IMG/VR virus record: IMGVR_UViG_3300046459_000255
Coordinates: 1 to 24,534 of that record
Direction: 5' to 3' (one strand)
DNA from: a virus
DNA: 24,534 nucleotides
Made by a program: the position numbers and the translations under genes. Below are positions 12,703-20,972 of this stretch, piece after piece. The notes below the pieces were generated by a model. It was not told where the DNA came from. It searched no databases and saw only the letters and a list, made by a program, of their open reading frames with translations. The stretch's first letter is position 1; every line of letters begins with the position of its first letter.

Positions 12703-13730
12703 GTCGCCGACTCGTAGGTGCCGGTGATGCGGAGTTGGTTGGTGCTCGCGAACGTCTCCGGCCGGGTCGGGTTCATGACGTCGATACGGGTGTTGGTCGC
12801 GGAAATGTTGAAGAACGCGCCGATCGCGGACGCGCCGGGAGACGCGATCGCCTGCCCCATCCACCGGTCCGTGCCGAGGAAATGCGCAGTCATGACGTAG
12901 CTGCACCCGACACTGGCCGCAGCGAACGGGATCACCCAGTTGTATGTCCCCGACCCGTAGGTCGTGGTGGAGCCGGGGATCAGGTTGATGTGAATGCTGA
13001 CCTGCCGCCCGATCTTGCAATAGCGGCCGACCAGGGTTCCGTTGCCGAGGGATGGGTTGCTGCCGGAGCCCGTCCACGTCGGGGTGTAGGAGGTCCAGGC
13101 GCCCGGCGCTTTGACGTAGGTGTCCCAAGCGGAGCCGTTCCAGCGGAGCAGGTCGGTGCCGTTGTCGTAGAACTGCCCGGTGTACGGGCTGGACGGGGCT
13201 GTCGACGAGGGCAGGATGCCGCCCGGGGCTACCGTGGTCGGCCGGTTCGCCGTCGACACGGATGCTGTGGAGCCGTTCGAGACCGACAGCACGGTGATCG
13301 TGGCCAGCGGCATGTAGATCTGCGTGCCGGCTGGCGTCGGCGCCACCGGGGACGCTGACGGGGTGCCCGCAAGGTAGACGATGTCGCCCTTGGCCAGGCC
13401 GGACGCGTCGACGGAGTTGTCCCACACGCGCAGATAGACCAAGTCCACCCTGTTCAGGGTGGCGTGGGGAGCGGTGTACGTGCCTGGGGACACTGAGGAC
13501 GGGAAAGCGACCTTGTACACGCCCTGGCCCGGCCAGGCGACGGCGGCAAGGCCGGCCGAGCAGTTGATGGTGGTGCCGGCGAGGGTCACAGTCAGGCCCG
13601 GGTCGCCGGGCCGTGTTCCGGAGCGGGATCCGAGCGCCGTCCCGTCCGTCATGACCGAGAAGGCCTCGACGTTGCGAGTCTCCAGCCCGGAGAAAGTCAG
13701 CGTGTCGATCGCCCATACATCTACCGGCAT
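12699..13730 (-). CDS. Minor tail / receptor-binding-type protein (343 aa)
   Basis: A 343-residue protein. The N-terminal part (about 1-150) is beta-rich with VDLVYLRVWDN and a Pro/Ala-rich segment. A short connector follows (SSPYTGQFYDNGTDLLRWNG), of the kind seen in fibre proteins. The C-terminal domain contains YCKIGRQVSIHINLIPGS and ends in TNQLRITGTYESAT. Such C-terminal domains occur in phage fibres and host-recognition proteins. GGAGG about 5 nt before the ATG at 13730 supports the start. It follows Dit directly and overlaps the next gene (ATGA). Function as host-contact protein is inferred from order and composition. Confidence 0.8.
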   Translation of the reverse strand: MPVDVWAIDTLTFSGLETRNVEAFSVMTDGTALGSRSGTRPGDPGLTVTLAGTTINCSAGLAAVAWPGQGVYKVAFPSSVSPGTYTAPHATLNRVDLVYLRVWDNSVDASGLAKGDIVYLAGTPSASPVAPTPAGTQIYMPLATITVLSVSNGSTASVSTANRPTTVAPGGILPSSTAPSSPYTGQFYDNGTDLLRWNGSAWDTYVKAPGAWTSYTPTWTGSGSNPSLGNGTLVGRYCKIGRQVSIHINLIPGSTTTYGSGTYNWVIPFAAASVGCSYVMTAHFLGTDRWMGQAIASPGASAIGAFFNISATNTRIDVMNPTRPETFASTNQLRITGTYESAT

Positions 13731-13740
13731 GAAGGCCTCC

Positions 13741-14613
13741 TCACATCCAGGCCGAACGCCATGTGGCGGTCAGCATCGCGCTGGCGTTGTAGGTGCTGGA
13801 CTGGAACTGGAAGTTGACCGAGGCTCCGGCGGGGATCGTCGGCCAGCCGGCGGAGACGGTCATGAACCGGCGGCGGGACACCGAGCCGTTGAGCAGCACG
13901 GTGTGGGCGTCGGTGTCGATGGTGAGAACGTCGCCGCTGACCAGATCCTGGGAGTAGACGAGCTGGCGCAGCGAGCCGTCCGCATACAGGGCGGACACGA
14001 CGGGCGCGATCACCGGTCCGGTGATCGTGAGGACCGGCCTGGTGTCGACGGATCCCGCGTTGACGACGTTGATCTGCCCGGAAATTGATGTTGCCGAGAA
14101 CGTGATCGGGAACGTCACCGGGAAAGTCAGGCCGCCCGTCGTGGCTGGCAGGCCCGTCGTCCCGGTCTGCAGGGTCGTGCTGTAGCGGCGTGGATCGCCT
14201 GCCGTGACGAGCACGCTGTACGTGGCGATCCGGTCGGTGACGTAGGCCATCAGCGGTTTCCCGGAGCGCCGCACGGTCGCCTGTTTCGAGCCCGTCAGCT
14301 CGTACACGACCAGTGTGGTGTCGCCGAGTGAGGCAGCGGTCCGTAGCCGTTCCAGGGCGTCCTCGAGGGTTACCCGGTCCGGTGCCGTGACGGTGCCGGT
14401 CAGGGTGATCGGCCGGGATCCCAGGTAGACGGGGTTGGCCCACGCCCCGTGATCGGCCTCGCGTTCGGAGAATTCCGCTCTGACCTCGGCGCTGTCCCAG
14501 CCGTCGAGGGTCTGCAGCGCCCAGTAGACCCCGGCCGCATCCACCCCGCCGAGCGGGATGGTGCCGAGGTCGACCCGGACGCCGCCGAGATCCATACCAG
14601 CGGTGAGCAGCAC
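13741..14613 (-). CDS. Distal tail protein (Dit-like, 290 aa)
   Basis: A 290-residue protein of the phage tail family that follows the tape measure gene. The N-terminal beta region contains GVYWALQTLDGWDSAEVRAEF and YLGSRPITLTGTV, a typical Dit belt segment. A middle domain has DPRRYSTTLQ, and the C-terminal galectin-like part ends with VNFQFQSSTYNASAMLTATW. Dit forms the hexameric ring joining the tail tube to the tip. The GTG at 14613 was chosen; GAGGGGG lies about 5 nt upstream and the tape measure stop is 15 bases away. An internal ATG (residue 7) is possible. Confidence 0.85.
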   Translation of the reverse strand: MLLTAGMDLGGVRVDLGTIPLGGVDAAGVYWALQTLDGWDSAEVRAEFSEREADHGAWANPVYLGSRPITLTGTVTAPDRVTLEDALERLRTAASLGDTTLVVYELTGSKQATVRRSGKPLMAYVTDRIATYSVLVTAGDPRRYSTTLQTGTTGLPATTGGLTFPVTFPITFSATSISGQINVVNAGSVDTRPVLTITGPVIAPVVSALYADGSLRQLVYSQDLVSGDVLTIDTDAHTVLLNGSVSRRRFMTVSAGWPTIPAGASVNFQFQSSTYNASAMLTATWRSAWM

Positions 14614-14628
14614 CGCGCCCCCTCTCTG

Positions 14629-17600
14629 TCAGCCGACGAACGTCAGATGCCTGGCGATGTCGGCCGCCTGCTCGGCCGAGGACTGCTTGGCGCCGTACAG
14701 ATTGATTTCGATGTGCTTGGTGAACTCCCGCGCCATGGACGACATCGACGGCGCCGCCGCGTACCGGCTCGCGGGCACGAGGTGGTAGCCGAGGGCTGCC
14801 GCGGACGCGGCCAGCAGAGCCCGGCTGCGGGACGTCGGGGTGAGCGGGATCCACGCCTCGGGTACGCCCGCCTCACCACCGGCGACCATCGTCGGGCTGG
14901 TCAGAACACCACCGAGCGCCATGGCCTTGCCGCCCTGGGCGACCCACTGCCGCACGAACGTGTCCTTGTTCGCGGCGGGCAGGCCGCTGATGGCTCCAGT
15001 CATCTTGGGTACGAGAGCCTTGATCGTCGCCGGGTCCAGGCCGGCTGCGATCAGGTCCGCATATCCGCGGCCCGTACCGCCACGCAGCGTCGACAGCAGG
15101 ATCAGGCTGTTGGAGAGGTCGTCGCCGGTCAGGGTGTTCTGCGCCTTGGCGACTTCCGCGTTGGCCACCCTGGCCTGCGCTCCACTGGATGCCGCCTGGT
15201 GGGCGAGGGCCATCGCGTTGGAGTCGCCCTGCGCGGCGAGGGCCTGCGCCAGAGCGCCGGACCCGGATGCGGCCAGTTTCTGCAGGTCGGCGGCGAACTG
15301 CTGGTTTTCCTTGGTGGACGCGTTGAGCTGTTTGTTGAAGTCTGCGAGGGTCGCCTTGGCGAGTTCGCCGGTCTTCTGGAGCTTGCTCACGATGGACTTG
15401 AACTGCCTGTCGCTCGCGCCAGCGAGGCTGTTGACGAGGGCGTAGCCCTCCTGGCCCATGCCTTCCAGCATGTCCTTGAGTTCCTTGCCGCCCCGGGCGC
15501 CGATCTTCGTGAGGCTCTTGCGCCACTTCTCGGTGTCGTAGACAGACTCGGCGAGCTGGGTCTCGTAGGCCTTCAGGTTGAAACCCTTGGGCGCGTGGGC
15601 GCCGTTCTTCAGCCCCAGTTCCTTGTCCGCGGCGTTGACTGCGGCCCGGTCCTTCCGGACTGTCGCATCAGAGCCCTTCTTCGCCCGCTGCGCCTTCTCG
15701 ACCCGGTTCTCGGCGGCCTGGAGCTGCGCCTTGGTGTGATGCCGGTGCCGGACCTGGCTCAGGTTCTTTTCCGCGTCGTGCAGGGCGTCGGCCTTCTTTT
15801 TGGCGTCCTTCATGGCGTCGGTGAGCTTGGTCCAGGCGTCCTTGAGGTCCTGGATCTCCTGGTCGTACCGGCTCTTGGCGTCCGACGGCCCGCCGAGCAC
15901 GGCCCGCCCGGTCGGCGTGTAGGTGAATCCGGGGATGCCGCCGCCAGCGAACCACTGGACGGCGCCCCCGAGCCGCTTCACGGTCTCGGCGGCGATCTGC
16001 CGGGAGCGGGGGCGCTTGCTCTGCGCGAGGGGGATGTACGCCTCGCCACCTGTCTCGTCCTCGGCCCACACCCTCCAGGCGCCCGCCTTGGCGATCTGTG
16101 CAACGTGGTTCTCGGTGCCGCCGTCGGCGTAGTACACGGCGCCGTTGGCGTTGTTACTGCCGTAGCTGCCGCTGAGGACGCTGTCGCGGCCTCCCGCAGC
16201 CGCGATGTGCTCCTGTACGTACACGTCGACAGACTTGCCGTGCAGGTTGTTGACCCACCCTTGAATGGTGCGCACCGCCTGGGCTGGGCTACCCGTAGGG
16301 ATGGTGATGGACACCTTCCCGTTTTTCATGTGCGTGACCTTGAAGCCGAGGCCTTCAAGAGCCTTCTGGGCACCTCCTGTCAGTGCGCCCATCGTGACGT
16401 TCTTGCCCTTGGTCGAGCGGACCTTGGCCTGCACGGCTGAAAGTTCCTTGAGTGCTCCGGCGGTCTTGGCGTCCACCGGGACGGACTTGCCCGGAATTTT
16501 CTTCGCGATCAGGGCGTCCAGGCCCGCGTTGGCCTTCTCTGTCGGGGCGGTGATCTCCATCTGCCTGCCGCCGGGCAACGTCTTGATCTTGAAGCCAAGG
16601 GCCTCAAGATCCTTCTTTGCCTCGGCGGTGAGCGCCGACACCCGGATCGTGGAGTCCTTCGGCATGTGACCGGCCAGACCCTGCACATACAGCAGTTGCT
16701 TCTGGGTCTCCGACAGGCCCGGCGTCGACATGGTGATGGCCAGCGACGATGGGATGAATCCCATCTGGTTGGCGAGGATCTTGGCCTGGTCGGCGTTGAG
16801 GCCGAAGGCCTGGCCAGCCTTGACCGCGGCCGTGTAGGCGGTTTCCATCCGGGCCTCGGCCTGCTTCAGCGCGGGTACGACGGCGGTGCCGTTGGCTCGG
16901 GCGAAGTCGTAGGTCGACTGTGCTGCGCCGGCCGTCTGCTCGTTCAGCGCCTGGAGCTTGGTCCACAGAGACTGACCGTTTTCCGAGGTGGTGTTCAGCG
17001 AGCCGTCGACCTGCAGGAGCGCCTTCCCGTAGCCCTTCGCCTTGTCGGCGCCGTCCTGATAGGAGGACTTGAGGTCGAGCAGTGCCTGGTTCTGGTTGGC
17101 CAGTGCGGCCTGGACGTCGAGTTCGCCGCCCGACAGCAGGTCCAGGGCCGTGTGCAGCGCCCTGGCCTTGGTGTCCGCGTCGGACGCCGAATCACCCAGC
17201 GTCTTGATCGCGCCCTGCAGCCGCCCCGTCGGGTCCGTGGCGTTCAGCGCCGCAGCCCCGGAGCCCTTCTCCGCAGCCGCCAGATCCTTCTGCCTCTTAC
17301 TCGCCGTCGCGAATTCGCCGGAGAGTGAACCGAGCGCATCAGCAGCGTTCTTGTAGATATGCCCCTGCGGCGTGAAGACCCTGCCCGCGGTCCGGCCCGC
17401 ACTGACAACGCGGGTATTCGCCTCAGCCATCGCGGACAACCGCTTTCGCAGCGCATCGATCGACGTCCCCTGGCCGAGGTAAGCGTCCGTGAGCTCGGTT
17501 GTACCGATGTGGGCCCGCTGCATCACGTCCAGCAGCTGCGTCTTGCCGTCCTTCAGCTTTGCGTCTGCCAGGGTCTGCACGGCTGCGGCGCGAACGCCGC

Positions 17601-19920
17601 CGTTCATGACGCCGGCAGACTCCTGCAGTGCCTGGGTGAGGCCGGAAATCCGCTGCTGGTGGGCTGCGGCTGCGGCGGCGGCCTCCTGCTGTTTCCGGGC
17701 GAGCAGGTCGAGGCCGACCATTGCAGCGCCGATCGCGATACCCCACGGGCCGCCAAGGAATCCGTACAGGCCTTTCGCCGCGCCCAGCAGACCGCGCCCG
17801 GCGCCCGTGCCGAGCGCGGCAATCGCGCCGCCAGCCGCCGAACGGAACCCGGACAAGCGCCCGCCGGCTTCCTGGATGCCGCTGGACACGGTTCGGAACG
17901 AGGTACCCATCGCGCGGATCGTCGGGGAGCGGGCTTCCAGGGCGGCGAGTCCGGCACCCCACCGGCCCAGCGACACTCCCGCCCGACTGGCGAGGACCGT
18001 CTGCATCTGCATGGCCCCGCGCACGCCGTTGAACGAGGCGACCGCAGACCGGCCGTAACCAGCGACCGCGCTCTGCATGCCCTGGATCTGCCCGCGGAAC
18101 GGGCGCATGGCCAGCATGGCCAGCACCGACAACTGGATCGGTCCCGGCAGCCCGGCGAAGGCGTGAGCGATTCCGCCGACGAGTGCACCAATCGGGCGCA
18201 GGATCCCGGTCATGTCGCCGAGGAGACCGACACCGACCTGCAACCGTCCTGAGAGCACGCCAAGGGCGCCCGCCCCCGAAGAGACGGACGAGAACATGTC
18301 CTTCAAGCCACCGAGCAGCGGCTGAGCAGCCGCGCCTGCGTTACCGAAGGCCTGGCCGAGGGAGTGCACGGAGGTGATGGCCAGCGGCACCGAGGCGACG
18401 GCCGCCGATGTGATCGCGGCTTTCAGCGGGGCGGTGAGGCCCGATGCGGCCCGCCCGATACCGCTGGTCGCCGCATGAAGCTTCGCCTCAACGGAAGGCC
18501 CGTAGATGTCCCACAGGTCCCCGGCGATACGGATGCCGTTCTTGATATACGGGATGGCGTCCGAGACGCCCTTGGTCATCGACCGGGTGATGTGCTCGAG
18601 GCCGGGTGCGATGCCCAGGTAGATCTGGAGGAACGCGGAAGAGATCTGCTTGCCCAGGCCGCGCATCGAGCCGCCCAGCCCCTTGGACTCCGCTGCCGCC
18701 AGGGCTGCGGCGCCGCCCACGCGACCGACCTGGACACCGAACTGCTCAAACGCCGTGCCGCCCTGGTGCGCGAGCGCGACCATGCCAGCGAGGGCCGGCT
18801 TGCCGAACGCCATCGCCGCAGCGGCCGTGAACTGCTTGGTGGTCAGGTGTTCGCTGGCCATGCCGAGCTTCTCGATGACGTACTGCAGGCCCTTGAACTG
18901 GCCCTTGTTGTCGAACGCTTCGATGCCGAGTTCGTGCAGGCCCTTCTGGGCCATCTTCGTCGGTTTGGCCATGTTGACCAGCGCCGACCGCAGCGCCGTA
19001 CCTGCGGTCTCGCCGATGATGCCCGACTTGCCGAGCAGGCCGACCGCGGTGGCGGTGTCCTTGATCGATACACCCATGGTGTGGGCGATCGGGCCCACGT
19101 ATTTCATGGCGTAGTAGATGTCCATCAGCTCGCCAGAAGCGCTGTTGGACGTGTTCGCCAGGACGTCCGCGACGTGCGCAGCCTCGGACGATTTGAGGCT
19201 GAACTGGTCCATGATGTCGCCCTCGATCTTCGCCGCGGTTGCGACGTCAGTTCGAGCAGCGGCAGACAGCTGGACCGTTCCGCGGGCGGCCTTGATGGCG
19301 TCCTGCGCGGACAGGCCGGCCTTCGCCAGTTCCACCATCGCGTCCGCAGCCTCAGCCGCATTCGCCGACGGCAGTTTCATGTCGGCGCCGAGTGCCTGCG
19401 CCTCGCGGCCGGCCGACGACATCTGCGCCCCCGAGGCCCGCGTGACCTCGAGGAACTTGTTCATCGCGTCGGTGTACTCGTTGCCCGAGTGGATGATGTC
19501 GTGCAGCCCGTAGATGATCGCCCCGCCCGCGAGGAGGGCACCCAGGTGCTTGACGGGCCCGATGACGGACTCGACACCCGAGCGCACCGAGCCCATACCG
19601 GTACGTGCCGCGGCGCCCATCCGGCCGAAGGCGGGTGAGGTGAGGGCCGCTTCGTTGCGCAGGGTGCGCGCGCCACGGCCCGCGGCCAGCGCCGCAGCCT
19701 CCCCTTCCCGGACTCCCGCCGCCCCGCCACGGGCGCCAGCACCCATGGCCGTGAGGCCAGCGCGGGCTACCGCCCCGTCCGCGCCGAGGGCACGAATTCC
19801 GCGCCCAGCTACAAGGGACGCCTCTCCGAGAGCCAGCAGTTCGCCAGTGCCGGTGCGCACGACGGTGCCGAAGCCCGGCATCTCGGCGATGACGCGGACG
19901 CGCACGGTACGGTCGGCCAC
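14629..19920 (-). CDS. Tail tape measure protein (TP901 type, 1763 aa)
   Basis: The longest gene of the window. The N-terminal region (about residues 150-470) matches the TP901-type tape measure pattern: helical Ala-rich sequence with LGADMKLPSANAAEAADAMV and GLLGKSGIIGETAGTALRSA. Hydrophobic segments follow (near residue 720, FLGGPWGIAIGAAMVGLDLL), then long helical parts. Two copies of a 30-residue motif lie near residues 1094 and 1176. The acidic E-x-YIPL and E-x-WIPL motifs (about 1290 and 1685) are typical of actinophage tape measures. At about 1.5 angstrom per residue the tail would be roughly 260 nm; that is a rule-of-thumb estimate. GTG start at 19920 with AGGGGG about 6 nt upstream. 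It sets tail length and helps DNA entry. No peptidase or transglycosylase motif was seen. Confidence 0.95.
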   Translation of the reverse strand: MADRTVRVRVIAEMPGFGTVVRTGTGELLALGEASLVAGRGIRALGADGAVARAGLTAMGAGARGGAAGVREGEAAALAAGRGARTLRNEAALTSPAFGRMGAAARTGMGSVRSGVESVIGPVKHLGALLAGGAIIYGLHDIIHSGNEYTDAMNKFLEVTRASGAQMSSAGREAQALGADMKLPSANAAEAADAMVELAKAGLSAQDAIKAARGTVQLSAAARTDVATAAKIEGDIMDQFSLKSSEAAHVADVLANTSNSASGELMDIYYAMKYVGPIAHTMGVSIKDTATAVGLLGKSGIIGETAGTALRSALVNMAKPTKMAQKGLHELGIEAFDNKGQFKGLQYVIEKLGMASEHLTTKQFTAAAAMAFGKPALAGMVALAHQGGTAFEQFGVQVGRVGGAAALAAAESKGLGGSMRGLGKQISSAFLQIYLGIAPGLEHITRSMTKGVSDAIPYIKNGIRIAGDLWDIYGPSVEAKLHAATSGIGRAASGLTAPLKAAITSAAVASVPLAITSVHSLGQAFGNAGAAAQPLLGGLKDMFSSVSSGAGALGVLSGRLQVGVGLLGDMTGILRPIGALVGGIAHAFAGLPGPIQLSVLAMLAMRPFRGQIQGMQSAVAGYGRSAVASFNGVRGAMQMQTVLASRAGVSLGRWGAGLAALEARSPTIRAMGTSFRTVSSGIQEAGGRLSGFRSAAGGAIAALGTGAGRGLLGAAKGLYGFLGGPWGIAIGAAMVGLDLLARKQQEAAAAAAAHQQRISGLTQALQESAGVMNGGVRAAAVQTLADAKLKDGKTQLLDVMQRAHIGTTELTDAYLGQGTSIDALRKRLSAMAEANTRVVSAGRTAGRVFTPQGHIYKNAADALGSLSGEFATASKRQKDLAAAEKGSGAAALNATDPTGRLQGAIKTLGDSASDADTKARALHTALDLLSGGELDVQAALANQNQALLDLKSSYQDGADKAKGYGKALLQVDGSLNTTSENGQSLWTKLQALNEQTAGAAQSTYDFARANGTAVVPALKQAEARMETAYTAAVKAGQAFGLNADQAKILANQMGFIPSSLAITMSTPGLSETQKQLLYVQGLAGHMPKDSTIRVSALTAEAKKDLEALGFKIKTLPGGRQMEITAPTEKANAGLDALIAKKIPGKSVPVDAKTAGALKELSAVQAKVRSTKGKNVTMGALTGGAQKALEGLGFKVTHMKNGKVSITIPTGSPAQAVRTIQGWVNNLHGKSVDVYVQEHIAAAGGRDSVLSGSYGSNNANGAVYYADGGTENHVAQIAKAGAWRVWAEDETGGEAYIPLAQSKRPRSRQIAAETVKRLGGAVQWFAGGGIPGFTYTPTGRAVLGGPSDAKSRYDQEIQDLKDAWTKLTDAMKDAKKKADALHDAEKNLSQVRHRHHTKAQLQAAENRVEKAQRAKKGSDATVRKDRAAVNAADKELGLKNGAHAPKGFNLKAYETQLAESVYDTEKWRKSLTKIGARGGKELKDMLEGMGQEGYALVNSLAGASDRQFKSIVSKLQKTGELAKATLADFNKQLNASTKENQQFAADLQKLAASGSGALAQALAAQGDSNAMALAHQAASSGAQARVANAEVAKAQNTLTGDDLSNSLILLSTLRGGTGRGYADLIAAGLDPATIKALVPKMTGAISGLPAANKDTFVRQWVAQGGKAMALGGVLTSPTMVAGGEAGVPEAWIPLTPTSRSRALLAASAAALGYHLVPASRYAAAPSMSSMAREFTKHIEINLYGAKQSSAEQAADIARHLTFVG

Positions 19921-19959
19921 GGCAGCCCCCTATTCAGTTGTCACGCCTTGCGGGTCAGG

Positions 19960-20568
19960 TCAGTCGGTGGCCAGCCCGAAGGAGCGAAGGATGTCTGCGG
20001 CGGCCTGCGAGGGCGGACCGAGCTCACCGGTCTGGAACTGGATGTCGAGCGCGGCCTGCCACAACTGGCCGAGCTGGCCATCAGAGAGGTCGTCCCAGAA
20101 CGCGGCGAACTCCTCCGGGGAGCCAGGCCTCGGCTCGATGAGCTGCGCCTCGACGAGGGCCGGGGCGAAAGCGTCCGGGTCGAACGCCGGTTCTTCCCTG
20201 CCGCCGCGCGCCGCCGCCGCCTCGATCTGCTCCTTCGTCGGCGGATGGTCCGCACGGAGGGCCTGGTAGGCACGGTGCGTGATGGCCTCCAGGGTGAACC
20301 GCACCCGGGACCCCTCGGCCTGCGCCTCAACCGCCTGGAGATGCTTCGCGACATCCCGGGCGGTCTCTGCGTCGTGGGCCTCGTCGTGCCGCTGCGCCCG
20401 CTCCAGGAGCTGCTCGAGGGCGTCCAGCTCTGCTGACGCCTCCGCGTCCAGCACCATGTCGACGATGCGTCGCGGGCGCTGGATCTTCGCTCGGATGTCG
20501 GCGAACGTCAGCGTCGGCTTCGCCGCCCGGCGCGCGGGCGGCTTCCTGCTTGTACTCGTGGTGGTCAT
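19960..20568 (-). CDS. Second tail-assembly-chaperone-like protein (202 aa)
   Basis: A 202-residue, mainly helical protein directly before the tape measure gene. It shares an ordered set of motifs with the 158-aa chaperone encoded 750 bases upstream: R(F)TLEAITHRAYQAL against FRFRALGHRAYSNL, FDPDAFAPALVEAQLIEP against YDAGTFLPAVLVACCIEP, and a later DG...L..AAL block. This indicates an old duplication. It has an extra basic N-terminus (RKPPARRAAK) and a longer C-terminus. No frameshift site or overlapping downstream frame exists here, since the tape measure starts 39 bases after its stop. Position next to the tape measure is where tail chaperones normally lie. Confidence 0.8.
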   Translation of the reverse strand: MTTTSTSRKPPARRAAKPTLTFADIRAKIQRPRRIVDMVLDAEASAELDALEQLLERAQRHDEAHDAETARDVAKHLQAVEAQAEGSRVRFTLEAITHRAYQALRADHPPTKEQIEAAAARGGREEPAFDPDAFAPALVEAQLIEPRPGSPEEFAAFWDDLSDGQLGQLWQAALDIQFQTGELGPPSQAAADILRSFGLATD

Positions 20569-20594
20569 GCGGATTCCCTGTCCTTGACGTGCTG

Positions 20595-20972
20595 TTACAT
20601 GGCCTGGTGGACGGCGATTTCGATACCGGCGACCAGGTCTTCGGCGTTCGCGTCGAGCGCGGGGCCGAGATGTGGAAGGGGCGCGTTCTTCGAGGTGCCG
20701 TACTCGACGATGTTTCCGAGCGGCCCCTGCGGACGCCCCTTGTCCGGCCCGATTTCCCCCTCGACGCCCTCGGCGGTGACCTTGACGTCGTAGGTGATCG
20801 AGTACGGGTAGGCGGGCAGGTACTTGTGGCCCTTGATGCGGTTCCGGGCGTCGTCCCGCACCTTCTGGCTGGTGACCTTCACGGCCTTCGCCGCGTTCAC
20901 CCGCAGCCGCTCAGCAAAGGTGCCCAGGTCGTCCACCACCACGGTGAGCCCGATCACGTCGACGCCTGCCAT
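20595..20972 (-). CDS. HK97 gp10-like tail/joining protein (125 aa)
   Basis: A 125-residue protein starting MAGVDVIGLTVVVDDLG. The core VKVTSQKVRDDARNRIKG and the C-terminal VEYGTSKNAPLPHLGPALD block are the hallmark of HK97 gp10-family proteins, which act in tail completion or head-tail joining. The ATG at 20972 overlaps the TAA stop of the frameshifted chaperone extension (TAATG) and has GGAG about 5 nt upstream; the open frame to 21206 is extended by shadow sequence. gp10-like genes usually precede the major tail gene, so its place between two chaperone-like genes is unusual. Confidence 0.88.
   Translation of the reverse strand: MAGVDVIGLTVVVDDLGTFAERLRVNAAKAVKVTSQKVRDDARNRIKGHKYLPAYPYSITYDVKVTAEGVEGEIGPDKGRPQGPLGNIVEYGTSKNAPLPHLGPALDANAEDLVAGIEIAVHQAM

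Noticed and set aside
12703-13716. Upstream extension of the 360-aa tail-tip gene
   Set aside because: The extension overlaps the minor tail gene at 12699-13730 in another frame; the ATG at 12702 with ATGA overlap is the better start.
14449-16440. Long plus-strand open frame (663 codons) antisense to the tape measure gene
   Set aside because: It is a GC-bias shadow: no ribosome binding site, no recognisable domain, and it lies fully opposite a well-supported gene.
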